Source of the DNA: Anarhynchus alexandrinus
Taxonomy: Eukaryota > Chordata > Aves > Charadriiformes > Charadriidae
DNA: 64,000 bases
Direction: 5' to 3'
Assembly: GCA_008711295.1 (NCBI GenBank)
Contig: VUYV01000070.1
Coordinates: 66,826 to 130,825, forward strand
Shown here: positions 35,901 through 50,900 of the stretch, piece after piece
Layout of the letters: each line of letters opens with the position of its first letter
How positions within the stretch are numbered: the first letter of the stretch is position 1
Position numbers and translations under genes: made by a program
The notes under the pieces: generated by a model
The model's database searches: none
Told to the model about the DNA's origin: nothing
Seen by the model: the letters and a program-made list of their open reading frames with translations, nothing else

Positions 35901-38900
35901 GTAGATTCTGGTGAATGTGGCTTTGGGATAAAATAGCCATGATGAAGGTAACCTGAGTGTCAGCTGTAAATTTTTAAGGTCTGTATCTGTTTTCTTGTCT
36001 TGGGGAATCCTGATTTAATAAGTCATGGGCTAGGTTCAAATGGGCAACGAATCTTGTAATCATTCTATTGGTAAAAATATGAAAAAACCCCCAGAGCTCC
36101 CTCTAGAGCATAGAACATTTTGTTGTTGAACCAGCTATCAGCTTGTTTATAACTTTTCCCCCTCCTTTGGCTTTAATTCATAGCTTTAAAACCAGAAAAA
36201 ACAAAACTTGCTGTTTGTGGAAGAAACCACACTTTAGTTTACACAGGTATGTAACCTATATTATATACATATATTAAAGATAGATTTCTTCCTTTGCTTT
36301 CATGCAAAATTACATTAGGAACCCCAGGAGTATTGAGGAAGGAAAAATAAATGAAAACGGGACTGTTAAAACTTGGGAGTTTGATATCCAGTTCTTAGAA
36401 TGCTTGATTTACTCTAAGACAATGCATTTATAAAATAATGTTATATTGGAGTTTGCTAGCAATAGACAGATGAAAAATTTTCTTGCTGGCATTTGAGGTG
36501 TAGTTAACAATTATCAATATTTAATTTAAGCCCTGTAAAAGTATATTAGTATTTTTTATATATTTGTGCTCAAATTTACCTTTGACAAGTAATTTATCTT
36601 TATTAGTGTGAAGTTATATATTTGAGTAAATATAGTAGAACTGAATGTTTCCAAGTTTTCAAATTTTGTTGCATTTTGGTTAGACAAGGTAGTCTGCTAT
36701 TTCAATGACAAGTTGCTTTATTAAGTTATAAATAAATAAACTGTAAATTTAAACTAAAGAATAAATTTTTAGAGAGACAGTATACAGAGAATTGATGCAA
36801 ATTCTTGTCATGCTTCTATAATTTATGTAATGGAGTAGCCGTCTTTGTGGTTGCAATCCTTTAGCTTGCAGTAATGATATAAAGAGGATTGTTTGATTAT
36901 TATGAGGTTTATATATGTGGAGACCCTGAGCACTGTAAATAAGACTATTAGAATAAAACAGAACATTTTAATAACAGTTGAGTATGCAAGACTGCACAGG
37001 GTAAATATTAGTCACTTTTAGTGTACACGGTGGCTAGATAATTTGTGGTCTTTTATATAGCAAGGACCATTTATAAATTGTATGTCAGTTGCTTATCACA
37101 TTTGTGTCTAGATTTGTGTTATTAATGGGCCTTATCCTTTTCGTCATAAATGAGCACTTTAGATGTGAAACGTACTAAAATTAAAAATATAAATCTTAAA
37201 GTTCTCTTAAGTTGAAGGTATCAATCATCAGTTTTAACTTCATCCTTGAGATTCTTAAACAAAACAAAGACTTAGTTAATTAAATCAAAAGTGATTTAAC
37301 TATTAAAATGATTAGACTATTTCTAATGAAAACCTAAGCAAAAGCATATTTCATTCACAGTACTCAAAACTATCAAGTTATGCATCTCTTTAATTTATGT
37401 ACTGATAAAATTTCAGTTTTCTTGCCTGTGACATCATTCACCATTTTCCTCCTGCTTTATCTTAAAATATGCATTATTTGGGGAAGGAGCTTCTTCTGGC
37501 TGCCAGGGCTACTAGTAGTAATTTTCTCAGAACTCTTGCAGAACTTCAAATTATGTTTACTTTTTAGATCAGTCTCCAGAATGGTGGGAAACGCAGTCAA
37601 AGTATATGTAAGACTTTTAGTAAGTTCTGATCCAAGCATGTGCAGGAAAGCCTTGTTGCTAGGAACAACAGAAAGTGCTAATGTCAACTCGGGGATGTTT
37701 CAGGGCAGTAGACCCCAACTTTTCTGTAATGTTTTTCTGTTGAAAATTAAATTACTTGCTTCAGTTTTGCTAACATTTTACCACTGATGAGAATGTCTTT
37801 ATTCTGTGTGTTACATGTGATTTTCTGTATGCAGAGAAAGGAAATGTGTATGCTGCTGGAGGTAACAGTGAAGGTCAGTTGGGATTAGGTGACACAGAGG
37901 AAAGGACCACATTTCATTTAATTAGTTTTTTTACCAACCAGCACAAGATCAAACAGCTAGCAGCTGGATCATACACCTCAGCAGCAGTAACTGGTAAGAG
38001 CAACCGCTAATAAAACCCATTTATGTGCGTCCAGCCTGGTGTTCCAGGGAAACATTTATTCCAGCGTTCTGTCTGCATATGTGGGTGTATTTTCTGTGCC
38101 TCCCTGTCTTCTTTCCCTAGTAACAATAGTCATTTTTTGATAGCCAATTGCCTATTTCAACACAACGTGATAAGGGGTGGCAGTCTCATTACCTTCCTAC
38201 AATTCTTATGAAAGTGGACCTTTTCCATGAGCGATGGCCTGCAATGGGTTCTCAACCTGTTCTAGTTTAGTAGGAATCCTTACAAAGGAGAAACAGTATG
38301 AATACCCTCAAAATGGGAAAGATCTTCAGTTCCTTTCCAGAGAAGCCAGCTACAGAACATTAATCTTATGAAAACTAAGTTTCTCTAATTCCACTTCTTA
38401 CTGCAACTCTTTTGGTCTACTGGTACAGGCTACACAGCTGTGTCAATTCTGCGAGACGCCGAACCTATGACCTATTTCTCCGATGGCAAATTATACAACC
38501 TGTTGAAGTCCACCCAGTTATAACACTTTCAGCCATTGAATGGGTGGTCCTTTATTACCATATAAGTTTTGCTATAATGCACCCGTTTCTGTACATGTTT
38601 GGGATAAGTTATCGAGGCTGTCATTTCAGAATGTGACAGAGAGCCTAAGAGTGTATGAGAGAGATGCTAGCTTGCTCGTCTGGGTTGTGGGTTTTTTGTG
38701 ACGATTGCTGACATTCTTCTGAGATTTGTAAGTCAACTTTGAATTATTTTAGTTCCCAACAGCATCTCAGTAGCACTGTAGATGGTACATTTTTTTATTC
38801 ACAACTTATTTCCCAACAATAAGAAATATGCAGACAGAAGACCTCATCTCTTCTAGAAAAGTCTAATGATTTTTTGTGTTGTTTGCTACCTTTTTTTTGT

Positions 38901-41900
38901 TTTTTACTGCTGCCATTGGTCATTGTGTCAACAGAGGCTGGTCTTAATAAACCTGGAACAGCTATTGTGGTAGTTTAAGGAAAACAAAATGAAGCTGGGC
39001 AATATAATCACCTGTGAAGAGCACTGAAAGATAAGGCAAGAATAAGTAGGGTGTGTACCAAAGTCAGAAAAGAGAATAAATTTGAAAGAATAAGAAAGTG
39101 GTGACTTGCTACTAGAAATGAGAAGATGCCTTAAATTCACCGTAATATTTTCATACCGACCTCTGGCAACTGCATTGTCTTATATGCCCAGTCTTACTCT
39201 TTTTGAAGGAATGTTTTTATGTGGTACTTTTCCTGTTCCTATTTGTCGTCTAATATCTGTTGATGACTGTGTTCAGTGTCACTTTTGAAAAGCTTACGGG
39301 ATACCCTCTTACTTCAGACTGCATTGTTGCATTGTGCTAAATACCATTTTATTATTTATGTCCCTGAGATAATGACATTTAGTAGTGTCATAGACAGAGT
39401 TTATGAAATGCTCTTTAATGGGTAGGTGAACTTTTTATTAGTTTTGGTTTTAAATCTGTTAACTGTCTGTCTTCATTTTAGAGGATGGGCAGCTTTTTGT
39501 GTGGGGTGACAATTCGGAAGGTCAGATTGGCCTGGCTGATAAAGCCTGTGTCACTGTCCCTTGTCAAGTGGATGTTGGAAAACCTGTTTCCTCTGTATCC
39601 TGTGGATATTATCACTCTGCCTTGATAACAGGTAAGAGAATGGGAATAGCGGTTAGGGGAGACAAGTCAGTGGTTCTCAAATTGTCATCTTTGTAAAGGT
39701 ATCTAATGAGGCATTCGTTACTTTTGAAACTAGATATGCCATAGTTGTTAAAAACTGCCATGTGGCAGAAAGTCATCTATGTAGTTTTGTATTACATTGG
39801 GAGATTTTACCAGAGACCGGTTCTCTAAAATGTGGTCCTAATTGATTTAGTTGGGAAACTTGTATGTAATCTACTATATAGTTGTATATTATTGTTGAAT
39901 TAACAATACTGTGAGAAAAAACTGCAGTTAAGTTTCTGCTTTTGCACATTGTTATTCAAAAGTATATTAGAAAGAATGACTATCTTGCGACACTTTATTT
40001 GCATGACAGTTATGACAAATGTTCTGGATTAATGTTATGGTTTCAATAATCCATTTTTTCTTGAGATTATTCATTTTTTTGTGATGATCAAATAATCATC
40101 TTCATCTTCTCTAGAAATACAAATATTGAATAGACTTACTATGTTTTGAATTAATCTCATTTACTAGCAGTGCAAGATTGTTGTCAAAGTTTGATGTTAT
40201 GTATTAAATTTTAAGTTTTGGAGTCAGTTAAACAGGCAGTATATGATATTAGGAAAAGCATTGCAACAGTGAGTCAGTGTCTGATCTCCAAATGAACCCA
40301 CCTCTCTGTTGCTTTCTACCTCTCTCTTCCCACCTGCCTGCTGGTTTCCAAAGTGTTGTTGCCACTAATTTTTTAATAATGCCAATATGGGTGAATTTAT
40401 CAGTCATTTCTGGTGGTATTATATATGAGCAGCCATGAACTCCTCTCAGCCGTATAGATTTACTTTATTAAGCTTTACAGTTTAGTCCCCTCAGAGTAAT
40501 TAAAGATTTCAAAGGATCAATAGTTTTGATTGTAAAGCTTTTAATGGGTACCCAGGAACTATTCCATCAGATATTTTTCTCAGGTTACTTGATAAATGTT
40601 ACTTTTCCACATACAATATCTATATAGCTCTGTGAGAATATGCTATTAACAGAATGAGAGCTTCTTATGCTAGACAAATACTAATTAGGTGTTATGCTGG
40701 TAGTGTGCAACTTCTATTATAGATGCTTTATTACAGTAAATGAATAAAATGCCCATGACTGATCAGGACCTCAGCACCTGTTAGGAAACCTACAGCTTCC
40801 AGAACTTGAAATAAATGGGGAAAAAAAAAAAAAGATCCTTACTTCAGGGTTATAGTAAGGTGTGTATTTCTGCCTTAAAGCCAAGAGCTGAAGTTCTGAC
40901 AAGACTGCAGTGGGATGTAACAAAAGCTCTCATTAGAAGAAGGGTTGAGGACAAGCATCTAAGAGCAAAGAGAGAACAGTGTGTGCCAAGTGCTCTAAGG
41001 AAGTGGAAACTTTTAATGGAGGAGTGTGAGAAAAAAGGATTAGGGTAGCAGCTGGGAAAGAGAAATGGAGCCTCTTAAAATATTAGTAGGGAGATGAACT
41101 GGTTATCACTTGTGAAAACGGGGAGTCGTTGAACCTGTCACTGCTTGAGCAGGCCTGGGTATGAGGTGGAAAATCTTAATTTTCAGCCTTAGTATCTGCA
41201 AATCCTGCACAAATTTGGCTTCAATCTGTTTTGCTGAAACTGTGGACATGCGGATGGCCTCTTTTGTGGGGAAAGGAGAAGTGTTTTTGATTATTTTCCT
41301 TTGGGCCCTTGCTGATAGTTTTATTTGACTGATACTTTTAACTACCATAGAAATTTAGTGTTAGGCATCCAGGTTCTTTTTTACTGAATTGATCTTCTGT
41401 TGCACTAGTGTCAGTGTATATCCAGCCAGTGTTTAAAAACAAAGTTTATGCATTTAATCTAAGCGTACTGTAGTCATACATTATTTTAGCTATGAAGTTA
41501 GCCATTAAATTATGAATTTGGAAGTTCTGCAAGCTGAGTCTGAGTACAAATGTAGTTACCTTATTTTTCTTACAGCCTAGTTAGGAAGGAAGTCAAGGCA
41601 TGATGCTGTTAAAAGATTTTGCGTAAAAAAAGGTGATTCTTTTAGTATTGTGTGGATTCTTCTTTCACTTATGGAAAACACTTGCCTGTAGGGCTTGTTG
41701 GACTGGCTCAGAACAGTGGTTGACATTCTCGTTATTCTGCCTCTGAGGGGTGGTAGAACATAGCAAAATAGATAATTATGGAGTATTTGGAATATTCATA
41801 TTACAGGGATAGTTTTTTTTCCCCCAAATTGCCATTTGGTCATTGAATTATGCCTTGAAGTATGTGTAAAAGTTTGCCTAGCACAGGGGGGGTTCCTGAG

Positions 41901-44900
41901 TATTTTTATTGTATGGTTTTATCTTGTATACTGGAATTTAGAGTGATTAGTGTTATTTTCAATATATACTTTTGGAGAAAATATCTGGAAAACAAAGTGG
42001 TTCTGTATTTCCAGAACTGAACTGAAATTTGAACTATTCAGGTGAGTGTATAATCTGTATTAATTCCCTCAACATCAATAAAGTATACCAGAGGAACTTT
42101 TTTTAGATTGTGGTTGCTGTTACAATGGAAGAAATGGGAGAAACACTGTTAATACAAAGCTTTCAACACCTGTAACTTATCTATACTATACTTACATAAC
42201 TATATACTTATATAACTATACTATAGAATTACTACATTTTGACTTTTTAAACATGACTTGTACATAAAAAAAGCATCCAATTATATACTATCTTTAATAA
42301 TAAAGCATAGTTGCAGGATGTAGGACTTTTGATACATGTTGCTGGGCTGAACTGATGAGCATGGCACCATATGGTTCCCTTTCTTAATATATTTACGTTC
42401 GACATAAGCCGTATACTGGGTAAGCAAACTGTTAGGATCACAGGCCTATCTGGGTTAAAACTAAAAGATGGTTAATGAGGATACTAGGATACATAATATG
42501 GTCACAGAGTGCCCTCTCCAGGGCAGGATGTTCATTAATAAGTGACTATTGAGAGAAAAAGTGGTGAAAAGCGGACTCCAGCTTTTTTTTTTTTTTTAAC
42601 TAAAATTATTTCTTTGAAATAGCTGGTTTTATAAAAGGTTTTATAGGCATTTGTCTTTAAGGTGTTTAGCTACTATAAAGCCAAGTGCAATGTCAGTGAA
42701 AAGTAGAGTGGAATCCTCACGCAAACTTTAGTAGATAAAAGCATATTTTATGGAAATTGTACGGCGTTCAGTGATCTGAATTTGTACTTCAGTTCTACAA
42801 CCCTCCCCCAACTCCCAAAGTTTCTCAACTCTAGGAGTTCCAAAAAGATGATTTATTACCTTTCTTACTTTTGCTTTTTAGAATGCCTTCTTTGCAGATG
42901 GTAATTCAACTACTAAACGTCAGCCACCTGTATTCTACCATGTACACATGGGCCCCACTGACAGCAAAAGTAGTTGTAGAATTGAAGAACAAAATATATT
43001 CTGAATTATTTTAAATAAAAAACACTTCTGAAATTTAGTCTAGGCACAAGCACCGGCAATGGATAGCTCATTTCCGTCTGCATATTAGGAAACTTGTCTG
43101 GTTACTTGCTTCATGTTTGAAAGATGATTGTTTGCTCCCTTTTCCTCTCACTTTGCATTCTTCACAGTGTTCCACTGAAAAGAAGTTTTTAGTTTGTAGT
43201 TTCCAGCCCTCCTTAGGGCTTTAGGACTTTTTCCCGGTATCTATTTCCTTTCCTTTCTTTTTGCAGACTTGGTATGTTAGGTCCCCATATTAGAGGTATG
43301 TCTCAAACTAAGTGACAGAAAAAGAGTGAGCTCCAGGAGCATAGCAATGGTTTTGAGTCCATATACATATCTTTACTTGATTAGGCTTTGACCACACTCA
43401 CTCAAGAGGGGACAGTTTTTCAGAAAGCATTAAGCTTGATAAGCATTTATAACTCATTTGTCCACTGGAGGAGATGAGGAGCAGGAAAAGCCACTTTATC
43501 TAGCCACTACTCTGGTGTCTACAGCAGAATTACATTCATGGAGCCAGAAAGGAATTGAATATATTAGACCTATTCTGGTGTTTCCTGTGCCTGAACTATT
43601 ACTATAACCAAGGTCAAGATAGATTCTCACTGAGAAGATACCTTTTCATGGAGAGCTTTGTGCGTTCCTTGAATTTCTTCTTTTAATGTACTTTGTCATT
43701 ATTTTTGAGGACTAATTTTAAAGATCATCCATTCCACAAACACTTCCATGCTCAGAACTTCAGCATTTGAGGTGGTTTCAACCAATTCGGTCTTGAATAA
43801 ATACTACTTTTTTTTTTTCTTCATTTACTGAAGAGATCATAGAGTGATCCAATTCTTTTGTGTACTGCCCTCATTTCCTACCAGCCAGGTCTCTTATCTT
43901 CGCTCATCTACAGTATGTGCCTTTACCTTTGACGGGCAAAGATAGTTTTTCATTCACCTGCCCACTTCGTTGCCATGCACCTGTGACCTAAAGCATAGTG
44001 ATACAGAAAATGTGCCACACTAGGGAAAGTTCAACATGTGAGAGAATGTGACTCATAGGAGAGGAGAAAATTAAAAAAAGAGGTTCCATTGTGAACAGAA
44101 TGTCCTTAAAATGCAGATGTACTGAACACAGTACATAAAGTCCTTAAAATGCAGATGTACTGCGCGTATACTGTACTCAAAATTTATCTGGGTTTGACTG
44201 GATTCTTTTTATGCTTGATAGCTATTCTTCATAGTTTTTAGACTACTATTTGCCTTAAAGGGATGTGTAATGTATTCAAAAATTGCTTTAATAAATGGGT
44301 TTATCATTGTTAGCTGGATTATTAAGTTGAAAAAATGTAATAAACTTGATTAGTTTGGGAAGTCAGTGGAAGCTTGGCCATTTGAATCTCTAATCCTATT
44401 AATTAGATTGTGATTGGATTAATATTTGCAGTGCAGTACTGTTTTAAAAGAAGCGCTGGTCTCTTCAAAGAGAACCACGTAAGTAGTTGACTCCCAAGTG
44501 TTTTTGGGGATTTATCAGCTTGTTTCTAGAAACATATGTCAAATCCAAGAGTATTAAAACAATACTTACCTTCCAAAAAAATACAGGTTCTTTTTGTGGT
44601 TGGGTTTTCTTCTTTCTTTTCACTTAGCATCCTTAATAAAATCTCTTTTTGTCAGTGGAATGTTTTCGTTATAGAAAGTTTTACATCACAGTGAATTTTT
44701 TTGTTGTTGATTGGGGTACTGTTTTAGAATAGAAAATTGATGCTGCTGCATATAACTGCAAAGTATCAGCCTGTTCGGAGTATTTCTGCATGTAGGTGTA
44801 AGGATAAATATCAGAATTAAAACAGAAAATCAAACTGAACAGAGAAGCCTAAACACAGTCCACAGTTTAGAAGTGAAATGCAATACACTTTTCTGCAGCT

Positions 44901-47900
44901 GTGAGCATTTGCTGTTTCTTAAAAAACACAGACAGATTGAAATTACTGCAAAACACCTCTTAGAAAAGAAGTGTAGAAGAATGCAGCAAAGGTATTTCTG
45001 CACAGATACATGCAGGTAAATGAAGTGTTATAGTAGTATTGGTGTAGTTTGTATGTGTGTGAAAGAAAAGTGTCAGAATGATAGAAAAAATAAGGACAGC
45101 TGGGAGGATGGGGTTACACCTCTGATGATGATAGTTGGGAAATACAGCTGCTATCATGTTTCATTGTCTTGCTGAAGAGGCTGTTACTCTGTGAATAGAT
45201 TGTGGGTGGCTACTCTTAATAGCTCGAGCCCCGTGAAACCCTGCAGAAAGCTTGACGTTGAGTAAGACTGTATTATTGTCATTCCCTGATTGCCTCTCTG
45301 TGCGGTTAGAGCATTCAGCAAAGATAATAAGTCCAGTTGCTAGCCTTAGCGGCCCAGGAGCTTGGTACTTGAAGAATCTGTGCTGTTGTGAGAGGCGGAA
45401 GTGATCTTGGAAAATATAGAAAGCATATAAAATTGTCTGGGGCTTTTTTGCCTAAGGCAGAGGCTAAATTCCTTAGGTCTTGTGAGCTTTGCAAATAAAT
45501 ATTGTGCCGTCAAAGTTAAATTCTAAATCTTTGGTGGAAGTGCTGGTTTGCAACTTTATGTTGAGGCTTAGGGCCCATTTCCCATTTAAAGAAGGAATTC
45601 GGCTTTTATGAAAAAAAGTCATTTTTACAGTTTTTGATCTTTGAGTATGTCATACATTTCCTTCAGAATTGTCAAGTTATTTGATAAATTTATGCATTTA
45701 AATACATTTGAAGCTGATGTATCTTAAAAAATGCATAGTATCTTTTTTTTGTTCCTGAATGAACTTTACCATAAGATAAGAGACATGCTTAGAATCATAG
45801 AATGGTTTAGGTTGGAAGGGACCTTAAAGACCATTCATGGGCAGGGACACCTTCCACTAGACCAGGTTGCTCATAGCCCCATCCATCCTTGTCTTGAACA
45901 CTTCCAGGGATGTGGCCTCCACAGCTTCCCTGGGCAACCTCTTTCAGTGTCTCACCACCCTTAAAGTGAAACATTTCTTCCTAATATCTTATCTAAATTA
46001 CCCTCTTCCAGTTTGAAGCCATTCCCCCTCGTCCTATCACTACATGTCCTTGTAAAAAGCCCAGCTGAACAACCAGCCAGGCTGAACAACCCCAATTCTC
46101 AGCCTGTCCTCATAGAAGACGTGCTCCAGCCCTCCTATCATCCTCATGCTCCCCCTCTGGACCTGCTCCAACAGGTCCACATCCGTCTTGTGCTGAGGAC
46201 TCCGGAGCTGGATGCAGTATTCAAGGTGGGATCTCATGAGAGTGGAGTAGAGGGGGAGAATCACCTCCCTTGACCTGCTGGCCACACTTCTTTTGATGCA
46301 GCCCAGGATATTGTTGGCCTTCTGGGCTGCGAGTGCACATTGCCATCTCGTGTTGAGCTTCTCATCAACCAGCACCCCCAACTCCTTTTCCTTCAGGTTC
46401 TTCCTATAGTTAAAATTCATTGAAAACCTATCCTCGGGCTTCCTTTGAAGAAAATAGATAATAATTTAGACCTTTTTTTTTTTTTTTTGCTTATTGTGGA
46501 CTGTTGATACCAAAGGTAACAACATACATCACAGATAAGCATGACTGCTCCAGCATCACTTCCTCTGAGAGTATGGGAGGAGAAGGACTGCTTTATTAAA
46601 AGACATAGTAGTTTAAGGGTTTTCAGAATGAATCAAAGCCCTTCTGACGGAGGGTCGTGGCAACAGCAGTCTGTGCTGCTCTGTTCTATGCACGCACTGC
46701 TGCAGTCACTCTTTAGCACAAAGTAATCCGGAGCCAAGTGCCACAAAGAAAAAAAAAAAGATATTGCTGTCAAAAGAGTTTTCCAGGAAAAACATTTTAA
46801 ATCTAGTTTATCTATTGGATTTAGCAGATGTCTTAAATGAAAATGCATTAGTAACTAGTTGTCCCATAATTACACGAAATTAAGATGCAGTTTTGCAACC
46901 TGAAATTCTTGCTCAGTTTTCATTCATGCAAAAGGAGATTTTAAATGAGTGCATTGCCAGAGTAAAGCTCAGGAAGATTCAATAAAAATGACACATTTCT
47001 TACTGACACCAATTTTGACTCTCTCATCATCAGAATTAAAAATTCAAAAAGATAAAATTCTTTTCCTGTCTTGGCTTGGTATGCCCAAGTTTTAATAAAT
47101 TTAAGTTTTGAATTAAATTTAAGTTTTGAATTACATCTTTCAGTTTTTCCTAACTTGGTTTTAATAATTTGACTAATTTCATTTGCTTTTTAGAATGCGT
47201 ATGCAGCTTCATTTTTTCTACTTTACAATTTATTTATAGGTTCACTTTTAGCTCTTCCGTATTTCCTATTTCTGTATAGGCTTATTTTTTTTATTGCCAT
47301 TGTCATTAAATTCCCAAATTTTAAGTTGTGGCTGACAAAGTGCAAGGAAAAAGCAACAAATGTATCAGCTGTGCATATGGGGGAATATTTACAAAGGCTA
47401 ACAGAAAACTAGTAATAAGCTTCTCTGCGTATGTTCAGCGGAGGGAGGAATGGGCTTCTCTAATGGTCAGTCCTGAACACCAAAATAAGGCTTCAGCTTT
47501 GAAACTTTCTTTGAGCTCATCTGTCTTTGTTGTCTGCGGGGACGGGCAGCATTTCTAAGGTTAACCCATCTTTCACGTTGGAAAGGAAATCATCACTTCT
47601 GAATAAGAATCTCTCAGATACTTGTGCATCGTGCAACAGTAATGCCTCTAAATGCTGTAAAAGTAAATTTGTGAACGCTGGGATGTAGCCCTCTGAAAAC
47701 ACTAAATGTCTCCTCCTGAAAGTAAAAGTACATTTTGTACTGAAGTACAAATCTGCATGTTTCCAAAAATATTGGAGATGGGTGCTTCTGATGACTGAGC
47801 TTTAATAATGGAGTATAAGTCTGGGGTTTGTTATTATGTTGATTATGTAACTGTAGCTCTCTCTTCGAATTTCCTTTAGCAGACAGCTCCTACACTAGTT

Positions 47901-50900
47901 TAGACATTTCTTTATCTTGGACTAGCTCCATGTGAGAGTTTTGTTTATCCTTGTGCTTTGTTATATCCAACTGGGATTAAAAGCCAAACTTTTTCTGATG
48001 TAATAGTGTATGATGATTTTTTTGGTAAGTAATTTCAAATTCAGATTGTGAGCCACAATTTGCTATGAGGATACTACTCCACAGAATATTTTCAGGAGTG
48101 GAGGACACGCAGCTATTAACTTGAAGCTTTGCTGGCAGTAAGAAAATGGTTTCTCCCTAAACCTCACTCTGACCTGTTAGAATAGCTGGGGGCCTTTGCA
48201 CAGAAAATCAGAAATGTAGATGTAGATAAATTGTAAAAAAAACCCCATGATGGAGATAAATGTAAAATGGAGATAAATGTAAAAGAAGTAGATAAATGTA
48301 GATAAATTGTAAATATAACAATGGAAAGTATATTGTACAGGTTCCATTTTTAACTATGGTGGAAGGATATATAGAATGCTGTCTTGAATAGTAATTCAGA
48401 CTTACGTAGCAATGAAAAAGCAAAGGGAGTGATTGGAAAAGATAAAACAAGCGAAACTTCAGAGTAAAATGAATTGCCCAAATTTGGGATTGAAGAGTTT
48501 TTGAACTGGATTCTTAAAAAGTCAGGGTGAATGAGAAGGGTCTTCTCGTATGCAGCAGATCAGAAAGAAGTTACAGGAAGAGATCTGGAAAGACCTCTCA
48601 GTATTTTTTTGAACTTAATTCTGGTGGAGTTACTGCTATGGAACCTCTGCTGTATTCCTGTTGTTGGATATATTGCTCTCTTCTTGCTGTCCAGACCACA
48701 CATTTTCATGTCATTTACTCTGCTTTTTTCTTTTTTTTTCTCTATATCTTACAAGAAGAAAGTGTGGATTTTCCATCAGAATTCCATGCAAAACCATTTT
48801 CTATTTAAGTTGAGATTCTTACAAGCAACTTCAGTTGAAATAAATACTGATTACAGAGGGAATTATAACCTCTCAGAAGGATGTATATGGTTTTGGTTTT
48901 CCCTTGGCTAGATTCCTTGCACACCAAATTTTGTGGTTCTCATCTTGGAGAGGGGCTAAAATTTAGCCCCTTCTTGTCCCATCAAAGCAGAGTGCTTTGC
49001 ACAGCTGTTTGGACATTATACAAATAAGTTGCATTATCCCGTACTTTTCATACACTTTTCAATCTTACTGATTTGTGTCTGTAGCTGTCTTGACAACCCA
49101 GCCTTGCTTCTGAGTTCATGCTGGAAATCCTGCTCTGTTCTGTATTTACACAGGAGATGGTGAGCTCTATACTTTTGGAGAACCTGAGAATGGGAAACTG
49201 GGATTATTGCCTGAACAGCTGAAGAACAATAGAGTCCCACAGCCTGTACTGGGAATTATGGAAAAGGTGAATAAGGTCGCTTGTGGTGGAGAACACACGG
49301 TGGTGCTGACAGGTATGCAATTTAACTGGAATTTTTTTACAGCCCTATAACTTAATCAGTAAACTCAATTTACTTTAAAGAATTTACATCCCACTGCAGC
49401 GTAAGATGCTGTAGCCATCCTGACTGGAAGACCATTGTACATCATGGAGGTAGAAATCCACGTAACAGGTAACCTCAGTGCAGGCCTGTGCTGTGCTGTG
49501 CTGTGCATATCCCTTTGCTGGAGGATAAACTTCGTCAGCTAATTGTAACAGAGGAGCTTGTAGGCAGCTCCTACGTGGTACCAGTGGTTACACCAACTGC
49601 GCATCCTTGCCTTTATCTAAAACCTCAGCAGCAAGTTCCATTGTGAACGTCCTTTTTATTTGACAGAATAAGTGATGAATAGAGTTGTTTTGCTTGTAAG
49701 AAAATCCTATAAGAGCTCAAATCACCGAAATGGGGTAATCTTCTATGGATGGGATCTGTGTAGCGTGCTGCGCCTGGCTGGACACCTGTTCAATTCCACA
49801 CAGCTCAGGATTTCCAGCATCTGAAGGGATGTAAGATTATTGATACTATCTGCTTTTTCTTTATAGCATTAGCTCCAATAAATAGCATTTTAAGAGATAC
49901 TTTACAGAGTCTGAGTGCCTTCCTTACCGGGATTGGATTGTAACAAGGCAGTGCCTCCTAGTGCAACACAGATGATCAATGTTTCTTTCCTCTGAGGAGC
50001 TTGAAAGTAGTATTGGTGTGTGCGTGGGGGAAATTTTAGAGGAAAGCTTCCATTCTGTAGTAAATTTAAATGGCCCTGAATATTTAGGAAGTACTTAGGA
50101 AGTCACTTTTCAAGTAGCTGTCTGTTAATAGTGATGGAGATACACAATCTACTGCATGCCTAAATGGATTAAATGTCTCTTTTGTGATATAGAATTTGCC
50201 TGTGACTTTAACATCCATGTAAAACTAGTACAGATATAGACATGGAACATATTGTACAAATTATAAAAATCAGCAAATACAACTATTATATATTAGTTCC
50301 CAGGTTCATATGTACGGTACTTGGAAGATGAAATACGGTGTATATTACTGTACTATTAAATAGTTGTGTCCCAATGGTAAATTAGCTTTTCAAAGAGATA
50401 CGTGCAAAGCATTGCTAGCTGTTTATTTCCACAAGTTCTATCCTGAACTATAGTACCATAGAAGTAGGAAAGAGGAGTTTGACTTTGCCCACAGATGATT
50501 TAAAAAATATCAGCTTTGGCTTGTAATGAATTCCCCAGCTGTATAATATGCCTGTAATTCATCTGCTACCGAAATGCAAAAACTGTAAAAACAAGTAGGA
50601 TGTATAGATATCAGTCCTTAAATCTGTATTTTGAAAATGCTTGTCAATCTGACGGAGTGCCTTCAAGATTATGTAACCAAAATTTTTAAAATATAAATTG
50701 AAAATCTGGTAAGTAGTATGATGTGGTATTGTACTGCAAGCCACTGGAGAGAGTAAAGGTGGAAATGATGTGCTGAGAAAGGTCATGTGTAATGATGAGT
50801 CGAGCTGCAAGGTTCTGGATAAGTTAAAGCTCCTTTGGGAAAACTATGAAGAGGAAATAACAGTAGCCAATCCAGGAAATAATGGAAACATTTGTCTACA

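Larger units (their letters stand above)
33607..39481 (+). other. RPGR: RPGR introns 3, 4 and 5
   Basis: Introns of 2.6, 1.6 and 1.5 kb (33607-36183, 36247-37834, 37994-39481), each with GT-AG borders. A 135-codon plus-strand frame at 37380-37787 just before exon 5 is hydrophobic and unlike any family I know. Nothing else is supported. Confidence 0.85.
39632..49153 (+). other. RPGR: RPGR intron 6
   Basis: 9.5 kb. It contains a minus-strand CR1 (45791-46400) and small tandem repeats near 44102, 47097 and 48214. The rest is AT-rich intron with no supported feature. Confidence 0.88.

Noticed and set aside
37380..37787. 135-codon plus-strand frame before RPGR exon 5
   Set aside because: It is inside an intron of a defined gene, hydrophobic, without a recognisable domain, and has no codon pattern distinguishing it from AT-rich chance frames.
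40815..41048. 77-codon Lys/Arg-rich frame in RPGR intron 6
   Set aside because: It starts in a poly-A run, which makes the Lys-rich N-terminus trivial, and it has no homology I can name.
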